Origin: DATCLS01 sp036563805
GTDB taxonomy: Bacteria > Actinomycetota > Acidimicrobiia > Acidimicrobiales > VFJN01
Length of the DNA: 64,000 nt
Direction of reading: 5' to 3'
Assembly (NCBI GenBank): GCA_036563805.1
Contig: DATCLS010000029.1
Span: 52,296-116,295 of the forward strand
The notes under the pieces are model-generated. The model made no database searches. It was not told where the DNA came from and saw only the letters and a list, made by a program, of their open reading frames with translations. Position numbers and translations under genes: made by a program. Shown here piece after piece: positions 41,946 to 50,374 of the stretch (its first letter is position 1; each line of letters opens with the position of its first letter).

Positions 41946-43181
41946 TCAGGCGCGGACGGCGACGTCGAGGAACCCCCGCTCGGGGCCCCGGACGAAGAAC
42001 GACGGCCCGAGCTCCACGTCCCGCAGGCGGTACTCGGGGGCCGTGCGCAGGAGCCGTTCGATGGCCACCTTGGCCTCGAGGCGGGCGAGCGGGGCGCCGA
42101 GGCACAGGTGCGGCCCGTAGCCGAACCCGTAGTGGGCCTTGGCCTCGCGGCGAACGTCGAAGCGCGCCGGGTCGGCCCAGCGGTCCGGGTCGCGGTTGGC
42201 GGCGGCGATCAGCGCGTAGACGGGCTCGCCGGCGGCGATGCGGGTGTCGCCCAGCACCGTGTCGGCCGTCGCCACCCGGGGGATGGCCTGGACCGTGCCC
42301 CGCCACCGCAGGACCTCCTCGATGGCGGCCGGCACCAGCTCGGGACGCTCGACGAGGAGCCGGCGCTGGTCCGGGTGGAGCTCGAGGGCCACGAGCGCGT
42401 TGGCCAGCAGCTTGGCGGTCGTGTCGTACCCGGCGATCAGCAGCAGGACGGCGGCGGCCCGCACCTCGTCGGCGTCCATGGCGGGCGCGTCGGTGCCGGT
42501 ACCGGTGACGGTGGTGCCGCCGTGCCCGCCGGTCCCGTCCCCCGCCATGCGGAGCATCGCCGTGAGCAGGTCGTCGGGCTGCTCACGCCGGTGGCGCTCG
42601 ATCTCCTCGCGCAGGTACTGGTTGAGCTCGGCCGACGCCTGCCGCAGCGTGGCCCGGGCCTCGGCGTCCTCGTGGCCGTAGGACAGGTTGGTCACGATCG
42701 TGTTCGACCACTGGCGGAAGTCGGCGTGCCGCTCCTCGGGCACCCCGAGCATCTCGGCGACGATGATCGTCGGGATCATCGTGAAGTCGGCGATCAGGTC
42801 GAAGCCGTCGTCACCCGCCGCCAGCGGCGCCAGCAGCCGGTCGACGACCTCGCCGACCCGCTGCTCCCACCGGGCCACGGCCCGCCGGGTGAACAGCGGC
42901 GACAGGCAGCCCCGGAGCCGCCGGTGGGTGGCGCCGTCGACCGAGATCATGGTCGGCGCCTCGAACCACGGGGTGACCTCGGGGTCGCCGTTCATCACCC
43001 CGAAGCGGCCGCCGTCGTCGGTGAGCACGGCGGCGCAGTCGTCGAAGCCGGTGACCATCCAGCCGGACAGGTGGTCGTTCCACACGACCCGCCCGGCCGC
43101 CCGCACCTGCTCATAGAGCGGGAACGGATCGGCGATGGCGGCGGGGTCGAAGAAGTCGACGTCGAGCTGGATCCTGCGCAT
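41946..43181 (-). CDS. Cytochrome P450
   Basis: A 411-residue soluble bacterial P450. It has VLLLIAGYDTTAKLLANALV (I-helix oxygen site AGxDTT), EEVLRWRG (ExxR), and the haem loop FGYGPHLCLGAPLARLEA with the Cys ligand near residue 360. ATG 43181 is preceded by GGGAGGGGGACC; an upstream in-frame start would add a non-conserved head. P450s of this type hydroxylate terpenoids, steroids or fatty acids with a separate ferredoxin, not found nearby. An internal low-complexity insert near 205-225 (GTGGHGGTTVTGTGTDAPAM) is unusual. Confidence 0.9.
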   Translation of the reverse strand: MRRIQLDVDFFDPAAIADPFPLYEQVRAAGRVVWNDHLSGWMVTGFDDCAAVLTDDGGRFGVMNGDPEVTPWFEAPTMISVDGATHRRLRGCLSPLFTRRAVARWEQRVGEVVDRLLAPLAAGDDGFDLIADFTMIPTIIVAEMLGVPEERHADFRQWSNTIVTNLSYGHEDAEARATLRQASAELNQYLREEIERHRREQPDDLLTAMLRMAGDGTGGHGGTTVTGTGTDAPAMDADEVRAAAVLLLIAGYDTTAKLLANALVALELHPDQRRLLVERPELVPAAIEEVLRWRGTVQAIPRVATADTVLGDTRIAAGEPVYALIAAANRDPDRWADPARFDVRREAKAHYGFGYGPHLCLGAPLARLEAKVAIERLLRTAPEYRLRDVELGPSFFVRGPERGFLDVAVRA

Positions 43182-43269
43182 GGTCCCCCTCCCGGCCGAC
43201 GTGACGGAGCACGTGTCAGCACGCCTTGACACCAAGTCGGACGGGGCCCACGATACCCGGGCCGACCCA

Positions 43270-43283
43270 TGAGTAAACGCTCA
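43270..43283. promoter_or_regulatory. TGAG-N6-CTCA dyad upstream of the P450 gene
   Basis: TGAGTAAACGCTCA (43270-43283) has mirrored TGAG/CTCA ends and is the most AT-rich part of the 372-bp gap 43182-43553, about 90 bp before the P450 start. The gap otherwise holds no convincing gene; it is Arg/Gly-rich in every frame. Confidence 0.35.
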
Positions 43284-43553
43284 CCCACAGACGCGGCCGC
43301 GGGCGCCGCGTGGGATGCGGTCGCGGACCCGGGCACCGGTGCGGACGCCGGCGTGCCGGCTCCCGGGTCCGCCTCACTCGGTGGGTTCGACGGGGGGCGC
43401 CGCACGCAGCGGGGTCGACGGGGTCGACGTGGTCGGTCCCGCCGGCGAGGCGGCGGGGGATCGCCGGACGCAGGGCCGGGGCGCCCTCCGGCCGGCCCAC
43501 GCTCGGCGTTCGCGCTCCCGGCCGCTTTCCGCTGGGTCGGACCGGACGGTCCG

Positions 43554-44372
43554 CTAGGCGGACTCGGTCGCCGCCTTCGTCCCCTGCTGCTGGCCGCCGT
43601 CGACGAGCACGTCGATGCCGCTGACGAACGAGGCCTGGTCCGAGACCAGGAACGCGGCGACGGCCGCCACCTCGTCGGGGTCGCCGAGCCGGCCGAGCGG
43701 CGTCTGGGCCAGCATGTCCCGCATCACCGGCTGCTGCTCCATCTCCTGGGTGTTCATGGGCGTGTCGATGAGCCCGGGGGCGAGGGAGTTGGCGCGGCCG
43801 CCCCGGGGTCCCCAGCGCACGGCGGCCCGGGCCGCAGCCCGGATCACGCCGACCTTGGCGAAGGCGTAGCCGATCCCGCTGTCGCCGCCCACCAAATCCG
43901 TGGCCCGGTCGAGGAAGCCGGGGGCGAGCGGGTCGCGCAGCGCCTCCTCCATCTCGTCCGTCACGTAGGGGGCGACGGCGTAGGCGGCCGACGACGAGAA
44001 GCACACGGCCGCCGAGCCGGGCTCCACCAGCTCGCCGACGGCGTCGAGGAGCAGCTGGGTGCCGACCAGGTCGACCTCGATGATCCGCCGGGCGTCGCCC
44101 ATGGTCGGCGAGATGCCGGCGGCGTGGACGAGCGCCCGGAACCGCCCGGCCGCGCGCACCCGCTCGGCCAGGGCCCGGACCGCCTCGGGGTCGGCGACGT
44201 CGCAGGCGACCCCGACGGTGCCGTCGATCCCGGGGTCGCGCAGGTCGACGGCGACGACGACGTCGGCCAGCCCGCGCACGCGGTCGACGCAGGCCCGCCC
44301 CATGCCGCGGGCGGCGCCGGTGACGACGGCGACCGCCGGCCGCCCGGCGTCCGCTTCGGTGGTGGTGCTCAT
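43554..44372 (-). CDS. SDR family oxidoreductase
   Basis: A 272-residue classical SDR. The cofactor site is VVTGAARGMGRACVDRVRGL, then VDLRDPGIDGTVGVACDVAD (acidic residue selecting NAD), with a Ser/Tyr/Lys catalytic set around CFSSSAAYAV ... GYAFAKVGVIRAAARAAVRW and the late substrate region. The Ser at SSAAY and the Y-A-F-A-K step fit. ATG 44372. It probably oxidises an alcohol in the P450 or lux-type pathway; it stands 372 bp upstream of the P450 gene on the same strand. Confidence 0.85.
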   Translation of the reverse strand: MSTTTEADAGRPAVAVVTGAARGMGRACVDRVRGLADVVVAVDLRDPGIDGTVGVACDVADPEAVRALAERVRAAGRFRALVHAAGISPTMGDARRIIEVDLVGTQLLLDAVGELVEPGSAAVCFSSSAAYAVAPYVTDEMEEALRDPLAPGFLDRATDLVGGDSGIGYAFAKVGVIRAAARAAVRWGPRGGRANSLAPGLIDTPMNTQEMEQQPVMRDMLAQTPLGRLGDPDEVAAVAAFLVSDQASFVSGIDVLVDGGQQQGTKAATESA

Positions 44373-44485
44373 GGGCGGCAACGCTAGGCGGCCGGTCCCG
44401 ACGTCGACCTCGACGTCGGGACCGGATCGGGATGCGCCGGCGGCGGCCCGCCCCCCGGCGGCCGCCCGCCGGCGTCGCCGCGGCT

Positions 44486-45109
44486 TCAGGCCCCGCCGTC
44501 GGCCCGGCGGTGGTCGCGCAGCGGCACCGCCACCGAGCCGTCGGTGCTCACCCGGGGGCGGTCGGGCTCGGCGGCCGGGAGCGGCTGGGCCGGCCGCAGC
44601 GTGGCGCGCGACCGGCGGGCCAGGTCCTGGTAGACGCGGGTGCCGTTGGCCTTCCAGGCGATCTCGTCGGCGCTCAGCTCGCGCACCACCCGGGCCGGGT
44701 TGCCGGCGACCAGGGTCCGGGCCGGGACCCGCTCCTCGGCCCGGACGAAGCTGTTGGCGGCCACGAACGCCTGCTCGCCCAGCTCGGCGCCGTCCATGAC
44801 GACGCTGTTCATGCCGACGAGCACGCCCCGCCCGACCCGGCAGCCGTGGAGCACGGCGCCGTGGCCGACGTGGCCGTCCTCCTCCACGGTGACGTCGCGG
44901 CCGGGGAAGCAGTGCAGCACGCACGAGTCCTGCACGTTGGCGCCCGGCCCCACGACCACCCGGCCGAAGTCGCCCCGCAGGCTGGCGAGCGGGCCGATGT
45001 AGCACCGGGGCCCGACGATCACGTCGCCGATGAGCACGGCGTCGGGGTGCACGAACGCCGTGGGGTCGACCACGGGCACGACGCCGTCGATCTCGTACAC
45101 GTGGGCCAT
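44486..45109 (-). CDS. Gamma-carbonic-anhydrase-like hexapeptide protein (PaaY-like)
   Basis: A 207-residue left-handed beta-helix protein: PTAFVHPDAVLIGDVIVGPR, CYIGPLASLRGDFGRVVVGP, and VLHCFPGRDVTVEEDGHVGH then GAVLHGCRVG, with metal-binding His residues. The family includes gamma-carbonic anhydrases, CaiE and PaaY (a thioesterase that rescues phenylacetyl-CoA pathway dead ends). PaaY-like rescue is a possible role beside catabolic genes, but carbonic anhydrase cannot be ruled out. Confidence 0.83.
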   Translation of the reverse strand: MAHVYEIDGVVPVVDPTAFVHPDAVLIGDVIVGPRCYIGPLASLRGDFGRVVVGPGANVQDSCVLHCFPGRDVTVEEDGHVGHGAVLHGCRVGRGVLVGMNSVVMDGAELGEQAFVAANSFVRAEERVPARTLVAGNPARVVRELSADEIAWKANGTRVYQDLARRSRATLRPAQPLPAAEPDRPRVSTDGSVAVPLRDHRRADGGA

Positions 45110-45276
45110 CGGGCCAGGCTACGGGCCGACGGCCCGGTCCGATGACCCCGACCGGCCGCCGCTTCCGTCCCGGCCCGAGCTGGGTCGAAACGGCGACGGG
45201 GCGGCGGCGCGGCGACGGGCCGGGCGGGCGAGGGTGGCGCGGCCGGCGCGAGGCCTGGCCCGGGGCGGGGGAGGGC

Positions 45277-45768
45277 CTACGGCTGGGCGGCCGCGCCGGG
45301 GTCGGCGCCCGTGGCGTCGGCGGCGTCGACCGGGTGGAGGGCGAACACCGGGTGGCGGGGCGCCTCGGCGGCGATCTCCCCGTCCGACGACTCGGGCGTG
45401 ACGTCGAAGTAGGGCCGGACGTGGTCGCCGGCGCCCTTGGACCGCAGGTACCTGCGGAGGATCGGCACGGCCTCCTCCCGCCCGACCTCGGTCGCCCTGA
45501 AGGTCTCGACCGTGCGGCCCCGCCGCAGCGTGAGGATCGTGGCGGCCCGGACGTTGCGCACCCAACTCACCTCGCCGTAGGGCGACACCAGCCACGTGTC
45601 GCCGCCGTCGCGCACCGGGACGACCGGGAGGGTGCGGGGCTGCCCCGTCCGGCGGCCGGTCACGGTGAGCAGCCGCATGAAGCCGGGCCCGACGCCCGCC
45701 CGGAGCAGGGCCCTGATCAGGGCGTTGGCCGCCCGGGTGCCCGGCGTGAGCCGGTAGGTCTTCGCCAT
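45277..45768 (-). CDS. Nitroreductase-family deazaflavin (F420)-dependent oxidoreductase
   Basis: A 163-residue DDN-type protein. GPGFMRLLTVTGRRTGQPRT then LPVVPVRDGGDTWLVSPYGE and VSWVRNVRAATILTLRRG are the family signature (GRxSG/Q-like and NP-like loops). It uses F420 to reduce quinones or nitro compounds and marks an F420-making organism. ATG 45768. Confidence 0.87.
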   Translation of the reverse strand: MAKTYRLTPGTRAANALIRALLRAGVGPGFMRLLTVTGRRTGQPRTLPVVPVRDGGDTWLVSPYGEVSWVRNVRAATILTLRRGRTVETFRATEVGREEAVPILRRYLRSKGAGDHVRPYFDVTPESSDGEIAAEAPRHPVFALHPVDAADATGADPGAAAQP

Positions 45769-45914
45769 CGTCGCCGCTCCTCCCGTGAGGGCCCGCCGTG
45801 CCGGGGCACCCCCATCATCGCCGCGCTGGTCCCGTCCCGCCCGGCCGCCCGCCCGGCGCCCCGCCAGCCGTTCCCGGGCGGAGCGCCCCCGGACCGTCCC
45901 GGCCACGGACGAGG

Positions 45915-46106
45915 TCAGCCGTCGAGCAGCGCCATGGCCCGGAGCCGGCGCTGGGACGCCGCGGCCCGGAACCGGGCGGCGCCGGCCTCGTCGCCCATCA
46001 GCTCGGCGGTGTCGGCCAGCGAGTCGAGCTCGTCGGCGTCCGCCACCAGCTGCCGGTGCCGTTCCCGCCGCTCCTCGTCGTCCTCGGCGTCGCGCGCTCC
46101 GTCCAT
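45915..46106 (-). CDS. Small charged helical protein
   Basis: A 63-residue protein rich in Asp, Glu and Arg: MDGARDAEDDEERRERHRQL, then DSLADTAELMGDEAGAARFR. It is likely a helical hairpin. I recognise no family. Context gives no clue; it lies between two longer genes of the same strand. Confidence 0.5.
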   Translation of the reverse strand: MDGARDAEDDEERRERHRQLVADADELDSLADTAELMGDEAGAARFRAAASQRRLRAMALLDG

Positions 46107-46199
46107 CCGTCGATCGTGCCCGCTCCGGAGCCACCCGCCAACCCCGGCCCCGTCCCGTCCCGGCCGGGGTCGCCCCGCCGGCCGCCCCGGGAACGACCA

Positions 46200-46238
46200 G
46201 CGCCGGCCGCCGGGACGGGCCTCCCGTGCGGCCGGCGC
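46200..46238 (-). terminator. Two-part hairpin downstream of the cytochrome c gene
   Basis: GCGCCGGCCGC (46200-46210) and GCGGCCGGCGC (46228-46238) pair perfectly, with an inner CGGGA/TCCCG stem, 46 nt after the cytochrome stop on the minus strand. Confidence 0.55.
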
Positions 46239-46284
46239 CAGGGTGTCGGGCGGCCCGGGTGTCAGCCGCCGACGGTTGGACGGA

Positions 46285-46977
46285 TCAGTGGTCGTGCGTG
46301 TGCTCGCCGGGGATGGTCGACACGTAGGTGGCGACCGCCTCGATCTCCGCCGGCGTGAGCCGTCCCTCCCACGCAGGCATGCCACCGCGGCCGTTGGTGA
46401 TGACCTCGATCAGGTGGGCGACCGAGTGGTGCTCGCCGATCCCCCGGAGCGACGGACCGACGCCGCCTTCACCTTCCGCACCGTGGCACCCGGCGCAGCT
46501 GGCCTGGTAGATGGCCCGTCCGTCGGGCCCAGGCACCGTGGTGGTCGTCGTCGGGCGAGTCGTCGTGGTCGTCGGCCGGGTCGTGGTCGTCGTCGGCCGG
46601 GTGGTGGTCGTGGTGGGCCGCGTCGTCGTGGTCGTGCCCGGACCGCAGCTCTTGGTCCAGGTGCCCGTGGGTCCCTCCTGCAGTGCCGTGGTCTCCCACG
46701 ACAGGCCGATGTAGGCCCAGGAGCCCCGGGCGAACACGAAGACGAAGAGCTCGAAGGCCCGCCCCGCCCGGGCGTGCTCCGAGTTGCTGGCCTCCACGCA
46801 CGTGGGTGCCTGGGCGGGGGCGGATGCCGCCGCGGGGCTGGCGTCGCTCGCCGACACCCTCCACCGGGCGGTCACCCCCACCAGCAGCGATCCCACCAGC
46901 ATCGCGGCGAGCATGAGCGCCAACGCCCGGGATCTGGAGCGCCGACGCACCGCGTTGGTGTCATCTGTTGTCGACAT
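46285..46977 (-). CDS. Membrane-anchored cytochrome c with an N-terminal depolymerase-type domain
   Basis: A 230-residue exported haem protein. After a signal anchor (about 18-36) comes a Cys-bounded domain (about 59-111): CVEASNSEHARAGRAFELFV ... SWAYIGLSWETTALQEGPTG ... KSC. This pattern resembles the small domain found at the C-end of PHB depolymerases and some secreted esterases (N..H...GRA, a GS.-.YLGL turn, and a TTL step). A Thr/Pro/Arg linker of 21-bp repeats follows, then a class I cytochrome c: YQASCAGCHGAEGEGGVGPS with CxxCH and axial Met in GMPAW. It would carry electrons outside the membrane while binding a surface or polymer. ATG 46977. Domain assignment of the first half is by pattern only. 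Confidence 0.8.
   Translation of the reverse strand: MSTTDDTNAVRRRSRSRALALMLAAMLVGSLLVGVTARWRVSASDASPAAASAPAQAPTCVEASNSEHARAGRAFELFVFVFARGSWAYIGLSWETTALQEGPTGTWTKSCGPGTTTTTRPTTTTTRPTTTTTRPTTTTTRPTTTTTVPGPDGRAIYQASCAGCHGAEGEGGVGPSLRGIGEHHSVAHLIEVITNGRGGMPAWEGRLTPAEIEAVATYVSTIPGEHTHDH
46538..46641. repeat. 21-bp tandem repeats coding TTTTTRP
   Basis: Four 21-bp units (46538-46558, 46559-46579, 46580-46600, 46601-46621) plus a partial unit encode the TTTTTRP linker of the cytochrome c. Confidence 0.85.
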
Positions 46978-46997
46978 GACCCCCCTAAGCCTCGTCG

Positions 46998-47034
46998 AGT
47001 AATGACGTTGTCCTGATCAGATCAGAGTATTACT
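46998..47034. promoter_or_regulatory. AGTAAT/ATTACT dyad upstream of the cytochrome c gene
   Basis: AGTAAT (46998-47003) and ATTACT (47029-47034) flank CTGATCAGATCAG, in the only AT-rich stretch of the 46978-47192 gap. Likely promoter or operator of the cytochrome gene, 21 bp from its start. Confidence 0.4.
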
Positions 47035-47192
47035 GACCAAAACGGCGGAAGGCACCGCCGTTGTTGCCCATGCGCATCGCCCAAGCGCGACGGCGATACC
47101 CGGCCCATCAGGGGCCGAAGCCGGCCGGCTCGCCCCAGCCCGAGCCGACCTGGGCGGCCCGCCGGCCCCGCGGCGGCGGGCGACCCCAGCCC

Positions 47193-47792
47193 TCAGCGCG
47201 CCCGGGCCACCGCCAGCACGGCGTCGACCACGGCGGCGACCCGCTCGTCGGGCGTGGGCTCGTGCCGCAGCAGCTGGCGGTAGAACAGCGGCCCCGACAG
47301 GAGGTCGACCAGCAGGTCGGGGTCGGCGTGGGGGGCGATGTCGCCGGCCCGCCGGGCCTTCTCGAGCCGGTCGACGATGGGTTGGCGCCGGCTGCGGACG
47401 AAGTCGGCGTGCAGCCGGGCGATGACCGGGTCGCCCTGGGCGGCGGCCAGCAGTGAGGGCAGCGAGCGGCGCATCGTGGCCGACTCGACCACGTCGCGCA
47501 CACCCAGGAACAGGTCGACCAGGTCGGCCCGGAGGTCGGGCGTGTGGGCGACGGTGTTGGGCGGCACCACCTGCGACCAGGCGTCGGCGACCAGGTCGGA
47601 CGGTGACGACCAGTGGCGGTACAGCGTCGTGCGCGACACCCCGGTCTCGCGGCTGACCCGCCCGAACGTGACCGCCCCCGGCCCCTCCGACCGCAGCAGG
47701 CGCCGGACGGCGTCCAGCACGGTCGCCCGTGTGCGGTCGACCCGCGGATCGACCCGCGTGTCGCACGCCATCCCCGCGGCGTTCCCGGTCAT
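47193..47792 (-). CDS. TetR family transcriptional regulator
   Basis: A 199-residue regulator with HTH RRLLRSEGPGAVTFGRVSRE then TGVSRTTLYRHWSSPSDLVA (about 33-70). ATG 47792 or an in-frame ATG 21 bases later can start. It is divergent from the secreted lipase gene; two inverted repeats between them (47825-47840, 47849-47864) are good operator candidates. Confidence 0.86.
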   Translation of the reverse strand: MTGNAAGMACDTRVDPRVDRTRATVLDAVRRLLRSEGPGAVTFGRVSRETGVSRTTLYRHWSSPSDLVADAWSQVVPPNTVAHTPDLRADLVDLFLGVRDVVESATMRRSLPSLLAAAQGDPVIARLHADFVRSRRQPIVDRLEKARRAGDIAPHADPDLLVDLLSGPLFYRQLLRHEPTPDERVAAVVDAVLAVARAR

Positions 47793-47824
47793 CCGCGTTC
47801 GAAGCTCCTGGTCCCGGTCGTCGA

Positions 47825-47864
47825 GTGGACACGGGTCCACCCATCTCTGGTACACCGGTGTACC
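47825..47864. promoter_or_regulatory. Two inverted repeats between TetR and lipase genes
   Basis: GTGGAC-ACGG-GTCCAC (47825-47840) and the perfect 16-bp palindrome GGTACACCGGTGTACC (47849-47864) lie 8 bp apart, 33 bp before the regulator start and 36 bp before the lipase start. They fit paired binding of a TetR dimer. Confidence 0.65.
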
Positions 47865-47900
47865 GAACTGCTGGCTGGGGAGCAAGTAGGAGGGGGCCCG

Positions 47901-49772
47901 ATGGCTCGCGTGAGAACCACGCTTCGTGCGGCACTCGCCGCGCTGGCCGCGCTGACGGTCGCAGCGGCCACGTACTCGACCAACACGACCGGCGCCGGCG
48001 CCGAGGCGGCCAGCCCGGCGACCGCCGGCACGGCCGGGACCGCCGGATCGGCCGGGGCCACCGGCTCCGTCGCCCAGGAGGATCCCGGCATCAATCCGGA
48101 CGGCACCGATCCGCTGCCGCCGCTGCCCGACGACGTGGCGCTGCCCATCGTGTTCGTCCACGGCTTCGCGGGCTCGGCGCAGCAGTTCGAGTCGCAGGCC
48201 ATCCGGTTCGCGGCCAACGGGTACCCGCAGGAGCGGATCGTCGCCTACGACCACGACGGCGCCGGCCTCGACATCGACGGCTACGTCCAGGGCCTCGACC
48301 AGGTCATCGACGAGACTCTGGAACGCTTCGACGTCGATCAGGTGTACCTGGTGGGCCACTCGCGGGGGACGCTGGTGTCCAGCTCCTACCTCGGCGACGC
48401 CGGGCGGGCGGCCAAGGTGGCGAAGTACATCGCCCTCGACGGCGCCCCCTGCCCGACCGCGGTGCCGTGCCGAGCGATCACCCAGGCCGACCTGCCGGGC
48501 CAGGCGCACGTCGAGGTGGCCACGTCCAAGGAGTCGTTCGTCCGCCAGTACGAGTTCCTGGTGGGCGAGGAGCCCGAGGTCGTCGACATCGTCCCCCAGC
48601 GCCAGCCGGTCGAGCTGGCGGGGCGGGCGGTCAACTTCCCGGCCAACACCGGCCGGGAGGGCGCCCACCTCGACGTGTGGGAGATCGACGCCGAGACCGG
48701 CGCCCGGGTCGGCGACGAGCCGCACGCCTCCTTCGACCTCGATGCGGACGGCAGCTTCGGGCCGTTCACCGTCGAGCACGGCGCCCACTACGAGTGGGTG
48801 CTCTCGGCGCCGGACACCGACGTCCAGCACCACCTCTACCTGCAGCCCTACCCGCGCAGCAGCTACCTGGTGCGCCTGCTGTCGTCGGGGCCCGACAGCC
48901 CGACCCGGCAGAACACCAACGTCAGCGATGACCACTCGGCGATCATCGCCATGCGGATGCGGGAGTGGTACGCCAACGACCGGCCCGAGGTCGAGGGCGA
49001 CCAGCGTGACGTGCTCGAGATCAGCACCCGGGGCCCGGGCATCGAGACCGAGCCCGTGAACGCCATCCGCGACTTCATGGGCAACGGCACGATCGGCCTG
49101 CACTTCCACGACGACGCGGCCACGCCCGGTGAGACGACGCTGGCGGCCCTGCCCTTCTTCTCGGAACAGCCGTTCCAGAACGGGGCCGACGTGCTGATGC
49201 CGGCGTCCGACGCCGAGCAGCCCGACGGGACGATCACGGTCACCAACGTGCCCCGGGGCGACACCGACAACCCGCAGACGCTGAACGTGCCCAACTGGCC
49301 GTCGAGCCGGCACGCCATCAGCGTGATGTTCACCGACTACCCGCTCCCTGACGGCGGCGCCGCCCCGTCGAGCGAGCTGACGCTCGACCCCGAGACCGGG
49401 CACCGCGACGGGCAGGCGGTGGGCGTGACCGGCACCGGCATCCCGGACACCTACGACGGCCCGCCGTTCTGGGTGTTCCCCGCCACCGGCCAGTGGGCGC
49501 TGACCCAGTGCGGCGCCGGCATCCGGGACGAACAGACCATCCTCGGCCTGTTCACCCACTGCACCGACCGGGCGGGCGAGCCGGTCGAGGTGCGGGGCGG
49601 CACGCTCGACGCCGAGATCGCCGTGCGGTCGTCGATCACCGCCATCCTGGGCGAGGAGATCGACTGCACGGGCGGCGACGGGTGCGTGGTGGCGCTGGCC
49701 CGGGTCGAGCGCGACGGCCAGGTGACCGTGCTGACCGCGCCGCTCTCGTTCGGTTCGAATCCGGAGTCCTGA
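47901..49772 (+). CDS. Secreted alpha/beta hydrolase (lipase-like)
   Basis: A 623-residue exported hydrolase. ATG 47901 follows AGGAGGGGG; a signal (ALAALAALTVAAATYSTN) leads into an Ala/Gly/Thr-rich segment. The hydrolase core has PIVFVHGFAGSAQQFESQAI, then RIVAYDHDGAGLDIDGYVQG and the nucleophile elbow VYLVGHSRGTLVSS (Ser of GHSRG). A likely Asp/His pair follows: the His of SDDHSAIIA fits the catalytic base. The C-terminal 300 residues are beta-rich with Cys pairs and may bind substrate or lipid. Ester or lipid hydrolysis outside the cell is the likely role. No terminator hairpin is clear after it. Confidence 0.86.
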   Translation: MARVRTTLRAALAALAALTVAAATYSTNTTGAGAEAASPATAGTAGTAGSAGATGSVAQEDPGINPDGTDPLPPLPDDVALPIVFVHGFAGSAQQFESQAIRFAANGYPQERIVAYDHDGAGLDIDGYVQGLDQVIDETLERFDVDQVYLVGHSRGTLVSSSYLGDAGRAAKVAKYIALDGAPCPTAVPCRAITQADLPGQAHVEVATSKESFVRQYEFLVGEEPEVVDIVPQRQPVELAGRAVNFPANTGREGAHLDVWEIDAETGARVGDEPHASFDLDADGSFGPFTVEHGAHYEWVLSAPDTDVQHHLYLQPYPRSSYLVRLLSSGPDSPTRQNTNVSDDHSAIIAMRMREWYANDRPEVEGDQRDVLEISTRGPGIETEPVNAIRDFMGNGTIGLHFHDDAATPGETTLAALPFFSEQPFQNGADVLMPASDAEQPDGTITVTNVPRGDTDNPQTLNVPNWPSSRHAISVMFTDYPLPDGGAAPSSELTLDPETGHRDGQAVGVTGTGIPDTYDGPPFWVFPATGQWALTQCGAGIRDEQTILGLFTHCTDRAGEPVEVRGGTLDAEIAVRSSITAILGEEIDCTGGDGCVVALARVERDGQVTVLTAPLSFGSNPES

Positions 49773-50374
49773 CCGGGGTCGTCGGCTCTGAACAGGGCCT
49801 GCGTCCGGCGTGGTCCGAGTCTGATCAGGGTCTGATCCGCCGACCGTCGGCCGGGCCGTCGCCGCTGGCGGCGGTCCGGCCGACGGACGGCCGGACCGGG
49901 TCGCTCGGCCGGCCGAACCGGCCCGCTCGGCCGGCACGACGGCGGAGGATCGCCAGGCCCGTGTGCGCTTCTGCCCGGCGGCGCACGCGGGCCTGTGCGC
50001 GCCCGGGCGTCGGTGAGCCCGGCCCCGCGGGTTCGCCGGCGGGCCCGTCGGCGGGTCCGACGTCGGGCGGCGATGCGCGCTGACAGGCCGCCGAGCGGGC
50101 CCGGCCTTCGCCGGGGTCGAGCGCCGGCGCGCCCGGCGGACGCCCAGCGGCGAGCCACCTGGTCGTTGGTGGGATCGGCGGCTGCACCGGCAGCCGGCCC
50201 CGCTGGCGGGCGCCTGGCCGCCGGCCGGTCGCTCGGTCGGCGGCTAGCTGACGGTTGGCGGGTGGGGCCGGTGGGGACGGGCGGGTCGGCTGGCCGGGCG
50301 GCCGGTTGGCGCCGGGGCGCTGGTTGGGCCGGTCGGCTGCGGCGGGTCGGCTGGCCGGGCGGCCGGTTGGCGGC
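49773..50374. other. Intergenic region, about 600 bp, no gene seen
   Basis: Between the lipase stop and the SDR stop all six frames are Arg/Gly/Pro-rich and I see no gene or relic. Near the right end (50281-50372) there is a duplicated 31-bp block, described separately. Confidence 0.6.
50281..50372. repeat. 31-bp direct repeat, 61 bp apart, at the 3' end of the SDR gene
   Basis: GCGGGTCGGCTGGCCGGGCG plus the next 11 bases are identical at 50281-50311 and 50342-50372. A degenerate copy of the SDR gene's own end (CTAGCTGACGGTTGGCGG) sits at 50244-50261, suggesting repeated slippage. Confidence 0.7.

Noticed and set aside
43269..43553. A possible gene starting MSKRSPTDAAAG
   Set aside because: No ribosome site; the text turns into Arg/Gly runs and continues antisense through the SDR gene.
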